Below, piece after piece: positions 34,993 to 46,859 of a stretch of DNA of 64,000 nt. The DNA is from Ahaetulla prasina (lineage: Eukaryota > Chordata > Lepidosauria > Squamata > Colubridae), in NCBI RefSeq assembly GCF_028640845.1, contig NC_080543.1, positions 92,555,825 through 92,619,824 on the forward strand, written 5' to 3'. Under the pieces are notes generated by a model that ran no database searches, had not been told where the DNA came from, and saw nothing but the letters and a program-made list of their open reading frames with translations. The position numbers and the translations under genes are program-made. The stretch's first letter is position 1; each line of letters starts with the position of its first letter.

Positions 34993-35111
34993 GTGTTTCT
35001 CAATTATGGCAACTTTAAGATGCCTGGAATTTAACTCCCGAAATTCATGCTGGCTGAGGAATTCTAGGAGTCAAAGTACAGGTATCTTAAAGTTCCAATG
35101 TCAAGAAACAC
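34993..35111. mobile_element. Small palindromic MITE, 119 bp
   Basis: The ends are GTGTTTCTCAA and TCAAGAAACAC. The interior is a long imperfect hairpin: AACTTTAAGATGCCTGGAAT pairs with GTACAGGTATCTTAAAGTT, and CATGCTGGCTGAGGAATTCT sits at the turn. This matches a very abundant squamate palindromic repeat. It abuts the 5' edge of the CR1 copy. Confidence 0.75.
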
Positions 35112-35399
35112 TATGTTAGATTTTGGTGAATCAGTGGCTTCTTTAGGAATTGTATTTTGCAAAGTTGATTAAGACCCTGTATCATTCTGGAGAAACATCT
35201 TGAATGGACAGATGCGATACTCTATCTGCCTGTTTAATTCTAGCTCTCTGTTTAATATTCATATCCTTTTATAAATAATCTGGAGGTTTGTTTATCAAAT
35301 CAGCAAGAATTATCAAATAAATAGAAGGCAGAGAATTGTGAAGAGTTCTTCAATACTGATCCCAAAGCAACACAATGAAATTCAGCAGAGGAAAATGTA
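35112..35399. other. Short non-genic stretch
   Basis: No feature recognised. Confidence 0.5.
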
Positions 35400-35651
35400 A
35401 AGTCTTACAATTAAGCTTAAGACACATCTATTCATTTGCACAGGACTGGACTAGATTTTTTTAAATTTTTAAATGTCTAAATTTTAGATTTGGTTTTAAA
35501 TTGGGTTTTATTGTTTATATGTCTATTTTAAATTTTGGCCTATATAATAAGTTTTTTAGATGAATGTTTTACTTTGTATATTTATGTGTTTTTTATATGG
35601 CTGTACACCGTCCTGAGTCCCTAGGGAGATAGGGCGGTATAAAAGTATGAA

Positions 35652-35682
<31 letters not shown>

Positions 35683-35685
35683 ATT
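35400..35685 (+). mobile_element. L2-clade LINE 3' end
   Basis: CTTAAGACACATCTATTCATTT encodes LKTHLFICTGLD and a stop. This corresponds to the ORF2 C-terminus of the L2 at 16798 (LKTYLFI). A 3' UTR follows with the GTACACCGTCCTGAGTCCC and GGGCGGTATAAAAG box and an (AATA)n tail (35650-35683). The copy is strongly 5'-truncated. Confidence 0.8.
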
Positions 35686-35937
35686 AGGATATTTTTATAT
35701 ATAAAAAAAGAAATGGGTATAAATGAGGTGATCTGGCTGGAATCAATAGCTATGAAAAGAATCTGTGTCCACAGATATTGTAAATTGAATATGAATTCAC
35801 AAACTGGCATGATCACTGAAAATGCTAATGTTCACTATACTGTACAATTCCATACATTCACAGAGACTTTAAGACTTTCATTTACAATATAAGGTATGTA
35901 CATACAAGAAATGGAATTAATGAATTCATTCAGATTC
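35686..35937. other. Short non-genic stretch
   Basis: No feature recognised. Confidence 0.5.
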
Positions 35938-35945
35938 ATTTAGAC

Positions 35946-36429
35946 CAGCGGTTCTCAACCTGTGGGTCGCGACCCCGTTGGGGGTCGAATGATGATTTGC
36001 CAGGAGTCACTTAAGACCATCGGAAATATGGGAAGTATACTTGCAAGTCGAAGAATCGCGCTCCAATGGTTGACTCCACAAGCCAGCTGCAGGCTCTTCA
36101 AATCGCTAGCCGAATTTGGTTTCAGGCACGATGAATTAAAAAAGAGAGAAATCTTTGCTCTGATGTCTCCCTCTCAAGCCAGCTGCAATCACTCCCAATC
36201 GCTAGCCTAATCTGGCTTCAGGCGCGATAAACTTAATAGGGGAGGAGTCTCCGCTTTAATGCCTCCGTCCTCAAGGCAATCGCAAGCAGTTCAGATCACT
36301 AGCCATTCAAAACAAAAATAATTTTACGGTCGGGGTCGCCACATCGTGGGGAATTGTATTAAAGGGGTTGCCACGTCGTGGGGAATTGTATTAAAGGGGT
36401 CGCAGCACTATAAAGGTTGAGAACCACTG
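35946..36429. mobile_element. Non-autonomous hAT-type transposon, 484 bp, perfect target duplication
   Basis: The left end CAGCGGTTCTCAACCTGTGG and the right end AAAGGTTGAGAACCACTG are terminal inverted repeats with a single mismatch over the first 15 bp. Perfect 8-bp duplications ATTTAGAC lie at 35938-35945 and 36430-36437. The interior is GC-richer, carries GGGTCGCGACCCC next to the left end, and has a 37-bp tandem duplication near the right end (GTGGGGAATTGTATTAAAGG twice). No transposase. Clear hAT/Charlie-type insertion. Confidence 0.93.
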
Positions 36430-36442
36430 ATTTAGACACTGT

Positions 36443-36900
36443 GTGGCTCGTCATGGCGGTGCCGCTTCTTGTGGGAGGATGCTGTGAGGCTCATTGCACT
36501 GGTACCACTACTTGGGCAGAATGCTGTGAGGCTCGTCATGGCGGTGCCGCTTCTTGTGGGAGGATGCTGTGAGGCTCATTGCACTGGTACCACTACTTGG
36601 GCAGAATGCTGTGAGGCTTGTCATGGCAGTGGCGCCACTTGTGACAGGATGTAAAGAGGTTCATCACACCAGTGCCATCACTCACAGTAGGAGATTGCAT
36701 GGTGCGTTGTGTCATTGCAGGCACGAGCAGTGGCACTGGTGCGATGAGGCTTGCAGTGTTCTGCGAGCAGTGGCACCTGCACAATGAGCTACACAGCGTC
36801 CTGCTCAAGCAGTGACACCAGCATGACAAGGCTTGAGGCATTCTGTCAAGTGGCGGCACCGGTACGATGTGCTACATGGCGTCCAGCCGCAAGAGGCTGC
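36443..36900. repeat. Degenerate minisatellite, about 42-bp units with 85-bp higher-order repeat
   Basis: Units begin with a GCTGTGAGGCTCRT-like phrase and alternate between two types, one with GGCGGTGCCGCTTCTTGTGG and one with GCACTGGTACCACTACTTGG. The pair repeats exactly once with an 85-bp period (36469 to 36554). Further units from 36620 to 36900 are increasingly diverged. The array starts immediately beyond the hAT target duplication. Its open frames are a by-product of the repeat. Confidence 0.85.
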
Positions 36901-37998
36901 ATAAGAAGATTTTCAAGTTATAACTTTTGTGAAGAATTGGACAGAAGCAGCTTCTTAGCTAAAATGGGACAGAATCTGAAACTCGCCACTGTATAGATGG
37001 AATAATCACATAACTATTCTTCTGAAATATACCATTTGAGATTAATTAATTTCACCACTATGTTAAATATTGCGTTGAATTCTAGCAAGATTCCATATAG
37101 TGAAAAGAAACCTAGACAAAACTTTTTTTCATTTCAAGAAATTGTTATGGTCATTGCCTGCTCCTATTCTATGGAGAACTATTCCATATTTTAAGACTTG
37201 ACAAATAAAAGTCATTAGGAAAAGAGAGCATATAATTAGTGATCCATTTCTGAGATCATTACAAATATTGGCATTAGAATGTTTTAAATACATTCACTTT
37301 TTCATCGCTAAGAGGGAAATGGGAAGAAGATTCATGGGGTCCCTTCTAAAGTAAATATTCTGCCCACAATAGAACAAGCAGTCCAGCCAATGTGGTAAAC
37401 CTTCCTTTGTACTTGGTCACGAAAATCTTCTTGAACTAAAGAGTATCAACGCAAAAAAATCTTACCAATTTTTGAAAAGGCCTATACCAGTCCATTGAGG
37501 AGTTGTGCATGGGATGAATACGCGTAGAGTCTAACAACAGTCTAACTAACTTAACTAGTTCCTAGGTATGTTGGTCCACACATTCCAGAATTCCACACCA
37601 ACTTAGCTACTAGTGATTGGGAAATCAAAGACATAAAATTCAGAAACCACCAGTTTGCAGAAGGATGATCTTATTCATCATTGTGAAGTGAGCCTTCCTG
37701 TAGTATTAACTAGATCCCAGTTTTTAGGGATGCAACAAGAGGAACTCAGGAAAGCTGCAAAAACAGTATGATCAGACACTTCATGGAAGTATACATATGG
37801 AGATCCATGCTGTATGTGCAAAACCATCTACCGCTAAAAATTACTTTAGATGAATATTTACAGGAAGGACAAAGTTACAAATTTTCATCTGGAACATTCC
37901 AAATTAAGTGCATGTAGATCTGCAGCACAAATCATTGACATAAATCTTCTAGCTTATATTGCAATGTTTTAGTTTTTTCATGTGGATTAGGTCATCTG
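36901..37998. other. Non-genic stretch
   Basis: Unique AT-rich DNA without a recognisable gene or repeat. Confidence 0.5.
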
Positions 37999-38304
37999 AT
38001 CGGCTGAAAAAATGCTTTTAAAAGTAAAAAAAAAAGCCTCTGATGATCATGCGGCTCAGCTGGGATCAGGCTGAAGAGGTTGTAAAAAAATGCTTTTAAA
38101 AGGCTCTGGCGATCCCAGCTGAGTTTTCTGATCGCCAGAGCCTTTTAAAAGCATTTTTTTACAACCTCTTCGGCTCAAGATGTTGTAGAAAAAATGCTTT
38201 TAAAAGTAAAAAAAAAGTTGGCCATGCCCACCAAGTCACATTACCCACCCCCACCAAGCCATGCCCACAGAACCGCTAGTAACAAATTTTATATTTCACC
38301 ACTG
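37999..38304. mobile_element. Right part of a squamate hAT-like element containing a long perfect hairpin
   Basis: The right end ATATTTCACCACTG and the upstream words GTTGGCCATGCCCACCAAG and CACCAAGCCATGCCCACAG match a common squamate hAT-like family ending in CACCACTG. The left terminus is not found. TGCTTTTAAAAGTAAAAAAA occurs in direct orientation at both sides of the hairpin at 38073-38171, so the interior has been inverted and duplicated. Confidence 0.6.
38073..38171. repeat. Perfect 42-bp inverted repeat with 15-nt loop
   Basis: The left arm 38073-38114 (starting GAAGAGGTTGTAAAAAAATG) and the right arm 38130-38171 are exact reverse complements over 42 bp. They are separated by CCAGCTGAGTTTTCT. 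A transcript would fold into a perfect 42-bp hairpin. Perfect arms imply recent origin or conversion. Confidence 0.95.
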
Positions 38305-41300
38305 ATGTGCACTATTGCAAATGGCAATAGTTACACAATAGAACAAGAAGGTCCAGCCAGTGTGGTAAACCTTCCATTGCACATTATTTACCAAAGCAAA
38401 CTGGAATGGAGTAGAATTTAACCAATACTGGAAAGAGAATAGAATGTGGTCAACATTCTAATTTTGGAGGTGCATACGAATTGAATATACCAAGATACAC
38501 ACCAATACAGTTCTCTCATCTAAGAGATGATATATGCAGAGCTCAGGAAGAACAGCTGATGGATCTAGTTTATTGCCTTCAAACATCTAATCATTGAGGC
38601 AGTTGCTTCATTCTGCCTAACAATATGACCAGCTAGGTCCCCTAGCTCTATTTTCAAACTATGTATCAAAACCAATCAGATTAAAATTTCTGATGTAGCA
38701 GTCTGATATGATCCAGACTAAATCTATTTGAAGCTGAATAGATATTTTGAAAGGATATAAAGTAAGTCCTGAAAACACTTTCAGCTATTGATTTAACACA
38801 ACTTTAACAAAAATAAAAATGCATTTGAACTGTTATTCCTTCCCCTGCAGGTAAACCAACATTGAAATTCACCCTTGGTGTACAAATATATACACACCAG
38901 TTTTCAGAACTATTCAACTGGGGAGGAAAGCTTTATTCTTATTATCTTTTCAAGAAACTATGCTTTTTTTTTCTTGAACAGACTAGGGTGGAGTCCTTAA
39001 AAATCAATGCTGTTATTGTGGTCCTAATAGACTTTGCCATATTCAAGGCAATTTTAATTTTGAGAGTGGCAAATTTCATTAGGACGTGCCTCAAGAGACC
39101 TTACTGTTTCATATCCCTTTTAGAAGTCTGTGTTTTCCTTCAAAAGATATTCAAGTGAAGGTTTGACTAGGGGTGTTTTCCTTGATCACTATACTACCCC
39201 TGGGGATCTCAAGTTATTGGAATCTTTGTTGCCTGATAATAGGGGTCTACTCTCTGTCCTTGAAAATGTTTGAAGCAATCTACATTTCTTGTACTGTAGC
39301 ATCGTATGTGCAGTGCTTACCAGCTGAGGTCTATTTGCGGTATGCATACTGTATGTCTGTATGACTGTGGATGTGGATAGTTTCCTTTGCTTCTGCTGTT
39401 CATTTTCTTTGAATAAATACATGCTATGTAACAAGGGGGTTAAATCTATGTCAGTGAAAACTGTATGACTATGCCATTTCTTTTAGACCTGACAAACTCT
39501 ATGAAATTCAGCATGAATTTTCTGAAGCCCGTAATGTACTTTACTGACATTGGGAATAGTTGACAAAACTCAAAAAATCAATTTCAAAAATGTCAACTTT
39601 CTGATAGACTGGAAAACCACAGAGGAAAGTGCTTCCCAGTCATCTCTCCTTTTATGACTTTGATAGATTGGTTTTATTTTGTTTCCAAGTGACCTCTTTT
39701 GTTGTTGAAAAACCAGATGAATGTAACTCATTTAGAGAGATAAAGTTCATAAAGGTTACATAACTAGATCATTAAACACAAGGCACAAGTAGCACCTGGA
39801 AAGCAACAAAAATGTTTTTTCCCTTTTATCTATTTGTTTGGTAGTGATTGTCTGGTTTCTAATAATGAATGTATGTGTTATTGTATGTGTAGAGTTGCAC
39901 ATTTGGGAATTATTATTTTGACTTGTATAGATACACAATGCCTCTCCCCAAATGTAGGAAGTCTGGCAACAGATGATTGAAGTCTTGATAATTTAGTCTA
40001 AAGATCTTTCAAACTTAGGGCTCTCTCTTGTAAATTAGGCCATCCAACCAACTTTCCTTTGTTAATTAGGGATAGATACAAGGAAGTCAGATCCATAAAC
40101 TTAAGAAAATAAAAAAAGAAGTCATTGCCACCCAATTCCTCAAATATTCTTGTGTGACTATCAAGGTACAGGGGCAATTTCTTGGTTTAACAATCTTGTT
40201 TAATATTCAAGGAGTCTTCTCCATTATTTTTCTTAATAGGGTTATGCTTATTAACATTAATTGTAATAATGTTTATAAGATAAATTACTAAATACTGCAT
40301 AAAAATAGAGAAAGTAAGATGTTTAGCACATAAAGTGTATTTTGTCTAAGATTTCTGGGATTCTATAATTTAAAAAGTACAAATGAACACAAATGAGACA
40401 TTCAACTTAAAAAACAATTAACAGTCCCTGTTAAAATTATATCTCAAACTATATCGAGACTTGTGATAAATTGCATTGTGACGCTATATACTGAGATAAC
40501 TTTGAAGTTGCCTTTGGTGCAAAATGCTAAGCTGCTAGCCATATCGAAGAAGAATGATGTTGCGATGTTGGAATGGAAAGACCTACATTTAGCACTGCTT
40601 AGTAGCCACATTTTTCATGTCCTTATTTACCTTTAAAATCCTATGTGCCTTAGGTCTGATATTTGAATCTATCAAACCATGAAAACCAGCAGAAGATACC
40701 TTTTCTCTTAAAAGACCTATAAGGAAAATGCTTTCTCTTGCACTGCTTCCAAACTACGGAACTATCAGAACTGAGCTACAAGAAAATCCAGATGTTTACT
40801 ACACAGCAGCAAAAAGGCCAATGCACATCTGGTAGCTCTAAGGAATGTACTCCTCCCATAATGCTATTTTGTCCCCACATCTCCACATACAAAAAAAAAT
40901 CTCCAATCCAAATAATTTAGCAATTTATCTCCATGTTAAACAATTCATTTTATGATGATAATATTTTCTGTTTTGAGATTCCTACTTTGAGCAGAAAGAC
41001 AGGGTTTATCCTCCCATGACTACTGAATTCCTGATGAGCTACATAATATTGTTTAAAAATAGGCTAATTTTTCAGGGAAGAACAACCAATCTTGTGTTAT
41101 TCATTCTGCCGCTGTGTTTAAGAGATAATGTCATATAGTAAACTTAGGCTAAGGTATCAAATTAGATACGATGGGTCTGTGTGATTTTTTAAAAAGATAG
41201 TGTGGGGAGCAATCTTGCCTTTATGGAGTAGTAATGAACTACGCCAAAGGCTTAACTATTATTATGTCAATAGTTTAGCACTAATCTGGATCAAAACTCA

Positions 41301-42681
41301 ATAGAGGGTTTCAGTCTCTTAAAAAATATGCAAGTTTAAGAAACAGCTTGGAAAGGGCATTAGTGCATGGGCAAAGCTAGAGATAATTTGCATACAGTTG
41401 AGACAATTAGAACAAGAGAGTTTCCCACTGAAGGAATAAGTTGTTCGAAAAAAAACAACATGCTTTTGTAGAAGTCGGACTTTTGTTTATATCTGTTTAA
41501 ATCTCTTATGGAAAAAACAAAGAATAATATGGAATAATGTCACAAGCCTGGAGATCGTGTTACTATATTTTTTCTGCATCCCTCTCTCAACTCAGTCTCA
41601 TGAGCCAGGCATTTGAATCAAAAGGACTTCTGGGATAGGATTTTCACTTAGAGATCTCCATTCTTACGTGGATTAAGAGGATTAAAAACCATTAAATGAC
41701 CATCCTCTAACTCCTAAAGCAGATTTGTCTTTTTTTTCCCCCCATATCTTTCTTCATCCAGGGCAGATTTGGGGAGGGGCTGGAGTGACACACAAAAGAC
41801 CCCCCTTAGCATAACAAAAGATAAACCAATCCACTGAACGACCATCCTATTAGACAATACAGTCCAGGCAGTCTCCTTGCTTCATTTTCCTTGGAACAAA
41901 TTATATCCAACATGGCAATGACATTGGTTGTCAAACCTGAGCTACAGGGTTGGATTTATTATTATTGTTGTTGTTATTATTATTTTATTTTTCCCATTCA
42001 AAGCGCAAAGTGTCATATTAATTATTTAAATCTTCAGAAAATTTCAGATGTATCCTCCAAGGCTCCACTCTGCGCCAGAAGGTCTCCAATCTGCATTAGC
42101 TTTTGTTAATTAGAGCTGAAACAAGCACTTTGATCTGAATGAATATAATAACCAAAAAAGAGAGCAAAACTTCCTGTGTGATTTATCTTTTTTACTTATT
42201 TTTCTGCCTTTGCTGTTTTTCTACTCTATTAGACTTTGATTTACCTTGTCTGGGTAACATTAAACAACTTGTCTACAAAAGAACTTAAGCTGCTGCTTCA
42301 AAAGCCAGTAGTTAAATGCTGCACAAAGCAAACATTGGTTTTTAAAAGAGAATGACACTATTTTTTATTTTTCAAAGATTTATAAATGCTAGTTGCAATG
42401 TGTGTTCCACATACAAGAATGTAAATCTGAACTATCACAGGGTTTTCCTGCTGGGATTGATCTTACCTCATTAAGTGAATTGTTTCTCCATGCCTAGTGC
42501 TGGATAGAGAGAAGGCCGTTGAAATTCAGCAAGATGGTCTCCGTCAAATCTGTCCTTGCCTGAGTTTTCAGCAGTGCTTAGATCCAAGAGGGTCACTTCC
42601 AGGGCTTGCCTTGTTAAAAGTTTTCCTCATTAACATTTCTTTTCCAGAAAAAGGTTTGAAAAGCAAATTTGTCAAGTCTTG
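38305..42681. other. Non-genic stretch
   Basis: No gene supported in 4.4 kb. 41990-42125 and 42170-42350 are repeat-free and carry words such as CATATTAATTATTTAAATC and GTTAATTAGAGCTG, which might be regulatory. The evidence is weaker than for the blocks listed separately. Confidence 0.5.
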
Positions 42682-42682
42682 A

Positions 42683-42727
<45 letters not shown>
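42682..42727. repeat. (AT)n(GT)n microsatellite
   Basis: A short AT run is followed by about 18 GT units. Confidence 0.95.
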
Positions 42728-42728
<1 letters not shown>

Positions 42729-45700
42729 TTAGGAACCGCTACAACACAGCCTGTGGTTTTATCTTTCCTTCATCATGCTTAAATTTAAATAGTTTCTTTA
42801 TTATCTCCTTTACTACTACTTACAACAGAAAATATTCTGGAATATGTTGAATGAATAAAAACATACGTACAGTATTCAAAATACATGAGAGTAATTTTTT
42901 AACGATGACAACAGATGAATTATGCTTTTGGACCTCATTAACAAAAGCATCCAGTTTTGAAAATGAAACCCAGGTTGCTTCATACAGGATTATGAAATCC
43001 CAAGAGATTGTTCATTCTTCATTTTATCATTTTAGAAGGACCTAAATTAAAAGGCATGTGGATTCACAGAGCAAACACAGGCTTAAAATAATGGCCAAGA
43101 ATGCTAATCATCTACTGGATGACATTGTCTGACAGAACAGAATTTTGAAAATAAAACATAATAAGAAGTGAGAAAGGGTTAAAATAGAAAAAAAAATAGG
43201 AGACAGTATAGTAACAAAAAAGGCTATAGTCCTATTCTACCATTCCTGGCCAGAGTAGAGCAAGTGGTATGCCAACCTTTTGTGGGTCAACAACTGCATA
43301 TAACAACTGAATAGAACATAACTGACCACACTGTAAAAGTTGGTAAGGTCAATACAGAAAACTATTCTCAGTTTAATGCAATGTAATGATAATTAATTAT
43401 ATTTGATATGATAATTTCCCATATGTTTGATAATACATAAAATTTGAAAAAAAAATGGTTTCTTCAGATCATATAAATTTTCTACCTTTTAAAACCCAAT
43501 CAACATCCAGGACATAAAATCTATAATTGGGTCTCATGTTTATGAATGTGGCTAAAGCAAACTCTTAGTTGGGAAAAGTTGAAGACTACTTTTAGAAAAA
43601 TACATTTGAAATGACTAGCTCTACTTCCCAATAAAATTGTCTGTCTCTTGCCCTAGTCTATTTTGTATATATTTTCAAAAATAATGTGGGGTAATTGTAT
43701 TTATAGATTAAACAGGAATATATGCTTAATTTAAACTAAACTGTCTCTGTTTGTAACAGAAAAGTTTTGCTTCCCTAAAATTAATACATAGAACAGCTTT
43801 CTATAATCTGGTAATTTTCAAACATTTTTATATAAAATTCCCATAATTAATATCAACTACTGTTACAAGTTCTATTACTGAGCACAATGCAGTGATGTTG
43901 GATTATGATCCCAGAGATACAGATTTAATTTTTCTCACAACCGTGTGAGTTGCTTGGGTTATTTTGGACTTCTTATTCGTTCTCAGACAAGCCTACATTA
44001 CAAGATTGCTATACTGTAGAGCGAAAGGGAGAGGAAACTTCCATAAAAGTTACATTAAGATTCTGTAGAAATGATATATTTTAAAATAATGCATCTATTA
44101 TTGTATATCCTGCATTCAGGAACAAGAGAGAACGTATCTTGACCTTCTTCTAAGTGACATCATTTTAAAAGAAAGCTATCATATCCATCATCCTGCCCTG
44201 AAGCTGTCTTTTCTCAAGGCAAAATATATCCATCTCTTTCACTGTCTCATCATAGAAATTAGTTTCTAGTCCCCAACTATACCCATTGCCCTTATCTAAA
44301 CCTATCACATTTTTCTGAATCTTTCTGAATATCTAGTAATCAAAACTAGGCACACTGCCTGACATGGCATATCACTGAACAGAATAAAGTAGCATTATTA
44401 CTTCCAGTGATTTGGAAATTATCCTTCAGTTGATGCAGCCTTCTTTTCTTCAACCACATTACTCTGCTGACTTATATTCAAATTATAATAAAATACAATA
44501 ATTTATTTCCAAGTACTATTATCAAGCCATTCTAAACTTATGCATTATATTTTTGCTTCTTAAATGAGGAAATTACACTTTTATCTTCAGCCCATCCTCC
44601 ACCTTGTCAAAATCATTTTGAATCTTATTTCTTGTCTATTTCTATCCCATCCAATGATGTGTCATTTTCAGAAATGATAACATTCCTTCAACTTTTTCAT
44701 CCAAGTCATTAACAGTAAAGAGTAAAAAAAAAAGCACCATATTCAATAGTATTCTCTGGTTTCATAAGAAACCACTGATGAACATGAGAATATGATTTTG
44801 AGTTAGCTATGCATTTATATAGCCTTCATTTCTCTTTCTTTTGATTTAGGATCATGAAAAAGGTTTTATGGTCTCTAGTACTGCTTGTTATTCTTTTTTA
44901 TTGAGAAACTCAGAACACATAGAAACAAATACAAGTTTAAAACCTTTATTGCTTACAATATCTGTCTCACAAACTTTTATTTACCACTTTCTGTTAGTAA
45001 TCTATCACTTCTTTTGGGGCCACTGAAGTTTTTTTTATGCAAGGATAATGCATTGCTATAACTTAACTAATAAGCTACAAATAACCAATAGTCAGCTATT
45101 TGTTAGGCAGTGTCACTTCTAGAATAACAGCTTGAGTTGAAAAAAGGTGATATACCTACCAAAAATAGTACCCAGACTTTGAATTGGGCATATTAAAATT
45201 GTAGTGTTTAAACTGACATTGTTTAATAGCTGGTTACAAACATACTTGCTTACTTAAGTATAAAATACTTTTCTAGGGATACATAACTTGAGAATAAAGC
45301 TGGGTGGTTTAAAATATAAAAGGAAGAAATCCCATAATATCAAGAAAAGTGAAAACTACCTGAAGGACCAGTAAATGCTTTCTTTCCATATTGTACCCAA
45401 CAATTATCCTAGGCCAAGGCCTGAAGTTTTTCAAGATTTATTTAAAAATAGGCAATGTAGGGAAATTCAAAACTCTGAAGGAGTTCCAGGGGGAAGGTCA
45501 TATGACAGAAAAGGCCTGCTTCCTGGGTCCTGTTAGATGATACCATTTTAATTGATGGGACCAGAACATGTCAACTCTGTCAGATTACACAGAAAATTTA
45601 CAGATGATCCCTCAGATGTAGTTCATACAATCCTGTGGTCACATGTGCCTCAAATAAATTAAATGATAGCACAATTTCCAGAGTAGGAATACATAACTGG

Positions 45701-46424
45701 AAAAAGCCGAACTAATATTCAACTCTAATCCATTTTATCATAAAGATTCTCAAATATCTGTTATTCTTCACCCCTAAATCCTTCACCCCTAAAACACAGA
45801 GCTATAATCCCGAAGAAATATCCTATTTTGGGATGGGATTGTCCTTTAGTATGTTCTCTGCACATTCTTTTACTTGGGAATTATGTACATAGTATGACAT
45901 TTTTGACTGTAGACAGTACCCGAGATATCTGACAAAAGATGTTAACAATCATGGTGGCCAGAAGCTATTGGAGATTAGCCAATTTTAGTGATAAACTAAA
46001 TACAAAGCAGCAGCCAGAGGTATTTCAAAGCACGAGGGTAATATGTTATGCATTTCTGGCTTAGGCAATGAAGAATTCACACATCCCATTTCTAGAAATA
46101 TTGTCAGAATAAAATTGGGATGGGCTCTGTATGTCACTGAGGGGTAAGAGAAACTATTTTTGAGAACCACTGTGTCAAAGTAGATAGAAATTGAGCATGA
46201 ATGGGGAAAAAAGGCTATAGGGTGATACCTTAAGAACTGCCTTTTCACTTTAGCATGAAATATAGTTATATATACCCAATATAAATCTTTTACTCCTTAG
46301 TTAGTACATAGCTTGCAAGCAAGATTTGCTCTTATTTTCTCTAAATAACTATCTCACTAAATTAAGAGTTGCACTTTACTGAACTGGATTTTTGGCTTTT
46401 ACACCTACATCACCCATATGATAA
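42728..46424. other. Non-genic stretch
   Basis: 3.7 kb of AT-rich DNA with no supported gene or clear repeat family. Confidence 0.5.
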
Positions 46425-46475
46425 GTTTTTTTTTATTTTGTCACAACAGTATATACAATCATCAACATAAACAAA

Positions 46476-46745
46476 GGGGCCGGATAGCTCAGGCTGGTAA
46501 GGCCTGTTATTAAGAACACAAAGCCTGCAATTACTGCAGGTTCAAGCCCGGCCCAAGGTTGACTCAGCCTTCCATCCTTTATAAGGTAGGTAAAATGAGG
46601 ACCCAGATTGTTGGGGGGGCAATAAGTTGACTTTGTAAAAATATACAAATAGAATGAGACTATTGCCTTATACACTGTAAGCCGCCCTAAGTCTTCGGAG
46701 AAGGGCGAGGTATAAATGTAAACAAAACAAAAAACAAAAAAAAAA
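46476..46745 (+). mobile_element. Full-length tRNA-derived SINE with L2-like 3' tail
   Basis: The head GGCCGGATAGCTCAGGCTGG is A-box-like and GCAGGTTCAAGCCCGGCC contains a B box (GGTTCAAGCC), both tRNA-like. The body is shared with 22066-22252. The tail GCCGCCCTAAGTCTTCGGAG and AAGGGCGAGGTATAAATG resembles the L2 3' ends at 16590-16640 and 52845-52875. It ends with an A-rich (CAAAA)-type run. It is inserted in the 3' UTR of a CR1. I could not define a clean target duplication. Confidence 0.85.
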
Positions 46746-46859
46746 TCCATCATGAGAGAAAAAATATATATAAGTAAAAGTATAAGTAAAAGTATGCATA
46801 TAATATTATGATGAAGAGAACAATAGGACAGGAACGGTAGGACTTTTGTGCTCTTATGC

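Noticed and set aside
46476..46560. Functional tRNA gene
   Set aside because: The head has A- and B-box-like sequence but the cloverleaf is poor, and it continues into a SINE body shared with 22066-22252.
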